Origin: Phytophthora colocasiae
Lineage: Eukaryota > Oomycota > Peronosporomycetes > Peronosporales > Peronosporaceae
Direction: 5' to 3'
DNA length: 64,000 bases
Assembly: GCA_018806915.1 (NCBI GenBank)
Contig: JAGKQI010000051.1
Span: 62,001 to 126,000, forward strand
Each line of letters begins with the position of its first letter. Position 1 is the stretch's first letter. This document shows, piece by piece, positions 59,026-64,000 of the stretch. A model generated the notes under the pieces. That model saw nothing but the letters and a program-made list of their open reading frames with translations. It was not told the origin of the DNA and made no database searches. Position numbers and translations under genes: made by a program.

Positions 59026-60681
59026 TTACTGCACGGTAGTCGATGGACGTTCAGGGGCATGTTCGTCGCTTGCGGAGTTGCGAGCAATGTACTGACGCAG
59101 GTTGCGCACGAAGCAAGAGACCTCGCTGATGGAGCCCTTGCGGATGACGCTGGAGGGGAAGTAGCCCTTGATGTCCATGTTGAGAATCCAGATAAGACGG
59201 CTCTTGAACGGAGACGTGGGGTGCGGCAGGATGACCCAGCCCGTCGGGCCATTCTCACCACGAGTGATTCCCTTTTGAGTCTTCAAAACATTCTTTCCGG
59301 CGTAGCTGTTAGCAATAACGTAGCCGCCTCCATCCTGGCGACGCCACGTGCGGGTATTCACAAAGTCACGGCTAGAAATCATGCCGCCAAGGGCAGGGGC
59401 CGAGATCAAGTGCACAATATCGGTTGTCTCATCCAGTTTGCAGACCACGTTGCTCTCAGCAGCAGTCACGTTCCACACATTGCTAGTCTCCAAGTTCGTG
59501 TACAGTTCGTCAAACAGCTCGTCGGGGGAGAGCGGGATCTCACCCTCACACTTGTAGATACGTGACGGCTTACCGTCACGTGAGTAGACCGACACGTTCT
59601 CCGTCGTCGGGATCTCCTCCGTCCAGGCCGAGTCAGTAGTCACGTCCGTGTTGGCCAACTCCAGCACCTTGTCCAGCGATTTCTGAGAGCTGGCAATAAG
59701 TTCGTCGCTCTGTGCAGCCGTGATCTTCACCTGGGCGTACTTGTCCTCCTTCGGTTTCTCCGATACAGCCGACGTGGACGAGGCCGTGGCCGTCGGGGCC
59801 GTCGACAAATCGTCCGTGGCGTCCAAATCCATGCCACTGAACACCTTCTCTGCATCCTTCAGGTCCGCTACTCCGTCCGTGAATTGTCTGGCGGCATTTA
59901 TCCTGAGTACAATCTCGTACACATTCTTCACAAACCCAGCCAGCAAGATCCAAATAGCAGGGTTGGACATGGTCACTTCGTCCTTCAAGAACCAGAAGGC
60001 GGCAGCAAAGCCTACAGCCGACGCCAACATGAAGCTAAGGCTATTGTCTTCATGTTTCTTGGGCGTCGTGAACGTTTGTACCTCCAGTTTCTCCTTAGCC
60101 AGCAGTAGTTCCTCCGTAACGGACGCGCCCTCTGCGATCTCCGTCTTGGCACGGAAACGTGGGCCCAACGACGTCTCCTCGGCTTCGTACAGCACGGCAC
60201 TACTATGTGCGTGTGCGGCGCACGGGTCGCACACGCGTTGACGACGTGGGATCTCGCCCGGGTTCGTGGCCAGCACCATGCGCGTACGCGAACAGGCGTG
60301 ACAGAAGATCTCGCCGCACACGCGGCAGTGGTGGCGGCGGTTCACAAGGGAGAACACGCGCTCGCACTTGGCGCACGTGCGCGCGGCCGCGTCTTCCACC
60401 CAGCGACCCGAGACGGTGTCGCGCGAGGCGACATTCATTCCTGTGGGGGACCAGCTGCTGGAGGCTGTGGACACGTTAGAGCAGGAGCGAGGGCGCAGAC
60501 TCATGGAGACGCGCGAGCCGCCGGTCGCGACGGCTTTGGAGGCGGCGCGCTCGGCCCGCGCAGAGCGTGCGGCACTCGGAGGCCGCACACACATTTGCTT
60601 TAAATAGAGGCTCGTAAAGCTCCGACCCCGAGGCGCTTTGAATAGTGAGCGCAGGACGAGGAAGAGAGTGTCGATCGACAT
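59026..60681 (-). CDS. FYVE zinc finger-transmembrane-START lipid-transfer protein
   Basis: This single-exon gene encodes 551 aa. The FYVE finger spans about residues 93-155: WVED, four Cys pairs, and the ligand motif RRHHCRVC; it binds phosphatidylinositol 3-phosphate on endosomes. Two hydrophobic segments at about 215-233 (SFMLASAVGFAAAFWFL) and 240-259 (PAIWILLAGFVKNVYEIVL) could anchor a hairpin in the membrane. A START domain fills about 318-545 (RDFVNTRTWRR, GWVILPHP, LIWILNMDIKGYFPSSVI), a lipid-binding pocket as in STARD3. Together this suggests lipid transfer at endosome contact sites, an inference from domains. An alternative start is Met60 (MSLRPRSC); the first ~60 residues are Ala/Arg-rich. 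Confidence 0.9.
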   Translation of the reverse strand: MSIDTLFLVLRSLFKAPRGRSFTSLYLKQMCVRPPSAARSARAERAASKAVATGGSRVSMSLRPRSCSNVSTASSSWSPTGMNVASRDTVSGRWVEDAAARTCAKCERVFSLVNRRHHCRVCGEIFCHACSRTRMVLATNPGEIPRRQRVCDPCAAHAHSSAVLYEAEETSLGPRFRAKTEIAEGASVTEELLLAKEKLEVQTFTTPKKHEDNSLSFMLASAVGFAAAFWFLKDEVTMSNPAIWILLAGFVKNVYEIVLRINAARQFTDGVADLKDAEKVFSGMDLDATDDLSTAPTATASSTSAVSEKPKEDKYAQVKITAAQSDELIASSQKSLDKVLELANTDVTTDSAWTEEIPTTENVSVYSRDGKPSRIYKCEGEIPLSPDELFDELYTNLETSNVWNVTAAESNVVCKLDETTDIVHLISAPALGGMISSRDFVNTRTWRRQDGGGYVIANSYAGKNVLKTQKGITRGENGPTGWVILPHPTSPFKSRLIWILNMDIKGYFPSSVIRKGSISEVSCFVRNLRQYIARNSASDEHAPERPSTTVQ

Positions 60682-62326
60682 GGGCGGATTTTCTATGCGT
60701 GGATAAAGCGGGGCGGTTTACGTGATAGACATTTTGTAATTTGGCTCGGGATTTTCACTTTGACACCGAATTGCGGGTTTTGGATGCAGAAATAGCGTAA
60801 TCTTTTCCGTAGTGATTCTCAGAGGTTGAGAGAAAAGAAAGAAGTACTGACGATAGGCAGACATATGGTGTATGTGTGCCACATCATTAGTTTATAAAGG
60901 AAATGGTCAGCAACTGTCGACGCACTATTGGCTGGATCGCAGTGTGTAATGCTTGCTCGCCCTTCTCGACTTTCCCCTGTTTGCTGCCGATTGTGCTCGT
61001 TCTTGTCAAACAACAACGGTCTTTCTTCTCGATGCCTTGATGATGCGGCGAGCTGGCGACGAAAGGCTCTATTCGCTGCTTTGATAGACAAGCGGCGACA
61101 GCAGACTGATGCAACTGGACGCCAACTGCAACGGCCGCGTCGGTTATTTCCATTCAGTATGAAACGACTGTATCCAGTCGATCCCTTGTCTCAAACTGCA
61201 ACTCCACGTCACATGACTCATGCCGACCGCCGCGATGACCACGTCCTGGTCTTCCCGTCGCCGCCTTCGGCCATTGCAGACTTCTTATCTTGGCCTACAG
61301 TAGTGGCGCGTGCCGATCACCGGCTTCCGTTGCACCAGCAGGGGCTGAAAATGTCGGAGTGCTTGCTTGATTGTGCTTGCACAAAGCCGCCTTGACTCGT
61401 CGAGCACAATCAAGCGCCGTCGTCGAGGCGAGCAGAGCATGTTGAGAGAGCTTTGCGCAGCCAGCAGCTGGACCGCAGTGATCAGCATGCACTTGAAGGT
61501 GAGGGAGACCCCCAAGCACCAGCTGGAACACGCAGCCATTTTTTGCATTGTGTGGTGCATCTTGAAGTCAAGCGATGACCAGCAAACGTGTTTTGAACGG
61601 CACAAGACGCTGCCACTTGGTAAACCACGCCAATCCCCATGGTGTGCGGTTCAGCCGCCTCACCCCGTAAATACGGTATGTATGATATTGCATTGTGGCA
61701 GATATATCTGCCGCTTGCTCGATGCGAGCGTGTGCGCATCCTGAGATGAAGCTGTGCTGCAGGAAAGCCGCCTTTTAGAGACGAGAAACATTCGCTGTCC
61801 AGGGAGGTGCGGACCACAACACGCTCACAGCACCACACACACCGAGAAATATCATTTGTCAGCTCCATTACCACCTCATTCACGACGCGAGTTCGCACTC
61901 CGGCCACTAGTATCGGTCGATATCGAAGCACTCACCTCGAGATAGTCGAGTTCATTCCAGTTGGGCTCAGCGCGGTTTATCGCTCACCAGCTTCTACTGT
62001 ACCATACAGAAATGACAACAAGCATATATTCAAGTCTTTTCACAAGGTTTGCAATATTTTGCATGGTTATCAACCTATGATTTATCATTAATCGCTTATT
62101 CAGCATAACTGAAGTTGACTTCAACATCAATCCAGAGCCAACAGCCGAATAACGGGTCGGATGGTGATGACCAGAACGCCCTCGACGTGCTCCAGGACAG
62201 GCCGGCGCGAAAGTTCTCACGTAAAGGGCCGCAGTACAGAAATTGCTTGGCAATACGAACAGCGCGCGCCTAACTGCCGTCCCTTGCTTCATTGCGACGC
62301 CTTCTCGACTTTATCAGCGAAAACCC
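60682..62326. other. 1.6-kb stretch without a convincing gene
   Basis: Several overlapping frames exist on both strands but none shows a motif or normal composition. A small frame at 61159-61395 (78 codons, starting MKRLYPVDPLSQ) is the best candidate for an unrecognised short gene, at low confidence. A 13-bp inverted repeat (gcttgattgtgct, 61365-61377, with 61403-61415) overlaps its end. The right edge must contain the promoter of the PH gene. Confidence 0.4.
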
Positions 62327-63026
62327 ATGGCCGACTACGAAGGTTATTTACTGCTGCACGACTACGGTCGACAGGCGGTGCGTTAAACTACTTGTTCTCT
62401 TCGACTACACTGCGTTGCATATCTGACGCGCTTGTATGTGTGTTTCTCTACAGGACCCTCTCTACTTTGAGCTAGAAGGAGGCTTGCTGCAGTACTACGA
62501 CAAGAAGGACGGACGTTGGATTGGCCAGTTCTCGCTCACGCGCCATCGAGTGTCGGTGCAGCCCATTGAAGGTGGACTCCAGCCCAATCGCTTCTGCGTC
62601 GAGCTTATCCCCGTTCGCTCAGTGCACGACACGGAACGATCGATCCAGCAGTTCCGCCACACGAGGATCGTACTGGGCGCGTCTACACCTGAGACGCAGG
62701 GGCAGTGGATCAGTGCTCTACGTACCTGGCGCCGTCGCAACTGGAAGGAAACGGCGATAATCGCTGCATTTGACGACGAGGACAAAGCTCTGCGCATGAT
62801 GATGATCATGTATCGTCTTGAGCTCAAGTTACTGCGGTTCACAGACCTTAATACGCTGCGCAAGGTTAACATGGACCCGCAAGTCAGCGATCCGATTGAC
62901 GAGGACGCCCCATTCTCGAAGCACCAGACACACCCAACGGCTTTATTGCCAGGCGCAATCCAGGTCACCCGATTCACGAACACATTCGGCTTCCAAGGCG
63001 TCTACGCGAACCAGTTCGCCCTCTGA
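62327..63026 (+). CDS. Small PH-domain protein
   Basis: Exons 62327-62377 and 62454-63026 with a 76-nt intron; 207 aa. The PH fold starts at once: DYEGYLLLHDYGRQA then, across the intron, DPLYFELEGGLLQYYDKKDG. It ends with the typical C-terminal helix (TQGQWISALRTWRRRNWK, about residues 107-125). A tail of about 80 residues follows with a helix rich in Met and Leu (DKALRMMMIMYRLELKLLR) and no known domain. The short first exon supplies the first PH strand, which supports the splice. PH domains bind phosphoinositides or proteins at membranes; the ligand is unknown. Confidence 0.8.
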
Positions 63027-63378
63027 TGACAAATTGGCAGAAGTCACTCACTGCTTCATGCATGTCGTGTACCTGTATATTATTTTGCGAGCATGGCGCG
63101 GAGAGTGAGGTTGGTGTGAAAGTAGCGTAAGTGCGTTCGCGAGTGTAAGGCTAAAACCGGCCATAACGAGTTACCCAACATTTGGAGAGCTATTACATCA
63201 CTGGGCCGAATGTGGTGGCATCACTGAAGGGCACAGCCTGAAGTGATGTCAGCGCCGATAGCACCTTGCGTTCATGTACCACGTGAGTTGCTGCATGTCA
63301 TTGTCCCGTTTTCAAGAAAAATGGCTTTGAGAACAATCTGAAAGAAAATACAGGAATATGTTTATTGAGTAGATAGGC
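63027..63378. other. 3' flank of the PH gene
   Basis: There is no open frame of note in these 350 bp, which probably include the 3' UTR of the PH-domain gene and its poly(A) region. Confidence 0.4.
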
Positions 63379-63380
63379 TA

Positions 63381-63922
63381 CCGTAATATCGGTGTCAAGT
63401 GTCCGCTTTTGTTAACTGTCACCCCCCTATTCTAGCCAATCACAGACCTCGATAGCGCAACAGCCAAGTAGGATTTGCTCCGCTTTGTCAAGTGTCACCC
63501 CTCAGTTTTTTTAAGCCAGTCGCATAGTCCGAACAATCGCAGAGCAGAGAAGTAAACACTGTTCACTGAACATGAAATGGTGAGGAGACGGTTGGAAACC
63601 AAGGCTAAAGTCTGAGACTTTTGCATTCAAGGCTGCTGCGCTTTGCATGTATGAAACCCGCAGCATGCGCGTCATTATTACCATGTCTTATTTTCTATCT
63701 CTGGTAGTTTTAATATTCCTAGTAATAAACTACCGGTGTCTTCACTTCTGCAGAGTACAATACATGTACAATGCTGGAGCTAGAAGCTTTGGAAGTTGCA
63801 TCGTTGTACGACTTGCAAACAGCTGCAGCGGGTTTCTCTTATCTCTACACAGCACCTTGAGTTTATCTCTATCATTAGATTTGTTGGCACCAGGGGGGTG
63901 ACACTTGACACCGATATTACGG
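63381..63922. mobile_element. MITE-like element with terminal inverted repeats, flanked by TA
   Basis: The ends CCGTAATATCGGTGTCAAGT (plus GT; 63381-63402) and 63901-63922 are perfect 22-bp inverted repeats, each flanked outside by TA, the target duplication of Tc1/mariner-type elements. Inside, GTCACCCCCCT (63418-63428) and AGGGGGGTGAC (63892-63902) extend the inverted repeat after a gap. A further copy of TCAAGTGTCACCCC lies at 63488-63501. No transposase frame is visible in the 542 bp, so it is non-autonomous. Confidence 0.65.
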
Positions 63923-64000
63923 TACTGAGCAAAATAGTTGGAGTCAGATGCCGACTACACGCAGTACATTGCGATGCGATACACCAGTGAGTGTTGGAGC

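Noticed and set aside
61482..61931. 149-codon minus-strand frame
   Set aside because: Cys/Arg/Ser-rich composition, overlapping frames on both strands and no similarity seen.
1..64000. tRNA, rRNA or CRISPR features
   Set aside because: No cloverleaf, ribosomal RNA segment or regularly spaced repeats were recognised; CRISPR would not be expected in a eukaryotic nuclear sequence.

Overview
This is a gene-dense window of nuclear DNA from an oomycete, most likely Phytophthora or a close relative. Four observations point there: short GT-AG introns of about 55-80 nt, a secreted multi-Kazal protein of the oomycete EPI type with a 14/16 match to the oomycete Inr+FPR core promoter just before its ATG, FYVE/PH/START domain combinations typical of oomycetes, and a Ty3/gypsy LTR retrotransposon. 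The assignment is an inference from gene style, not from a database match.

Layout, left to right. SPT6 (204-5031, +) is followed by a gene-relic zone (5032-5772) holding a possible SET-domain remnant on the minus strand and a possible TFIIS-N-like remnant on the plus strand. A 9.64-kb Ty3/gypsy element (5773-15416) has inserted into the second remnant with a 4-bp target duplication. Next come a secreted four-Kazal inhibitor (15655-16758, +), the G-patch spliceosome factor TFIP11 (16891-19341, -) and importin beta-1 (19990-22710, -). A full-length DNA-PKcs gene follows (22979-35768, -, 12 exons, 4004 aa by my splicing model). Then there is a small inverted-repeat element with perfect 144-bp arms around a coding-like fragment (35886-36554), a 1.8-kb stretch without a recognisable gene, and an MFSD1-like transporter (38354-40003, +). 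A giant RCC1/SPRY/UBA/FN3/HECT protein of the HERC1 type (40230-53073, -, 4240 aa) shares a 104-bp divergent promoter with a GBP-like GTPase that ends in a PH domain (53178-56105, +). The window closes with a polycystin/TRP-type channel (56326-58575, +), a FYVE-transmembrane-START protein (59026-60681, -), a small PH-domain protein (62327-63026, +) and a MITE-like element (63381-63922).

Functionally this is mostly a housekeeping neighbourhood: transcription elongation, splicing, nuclear import, DNA double-strand-break repair, ubiquitin signalling and membrane/lysosome functions. It is interrupted by one mobile element and one secreted effector-type gene. I see no operon-like logic linking the genes.

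All exon models were made by hand and checked by reading-frame arithmetic: each multi-exon coding sequence sums to a multiple of three with one terminal stop. The most notable points are these: (i) the two retroelement LTRs differ only by one 5-nt indel, yet its coding region carries about ten frameshifts while neighbouring host genes carry none; (ii) the HERC1-like HECT domain lacks a cysteine at the expected catalytic position; (iii) the GBP-like GTPase has a C-terminal PH domain and an altered G4 motif; (iv) a perfect 144-bp inverted repeat surrounds a coding-like segment; (v) two hairpins share a loop and have a compensatory stem change between TFIP11 and importin beta.
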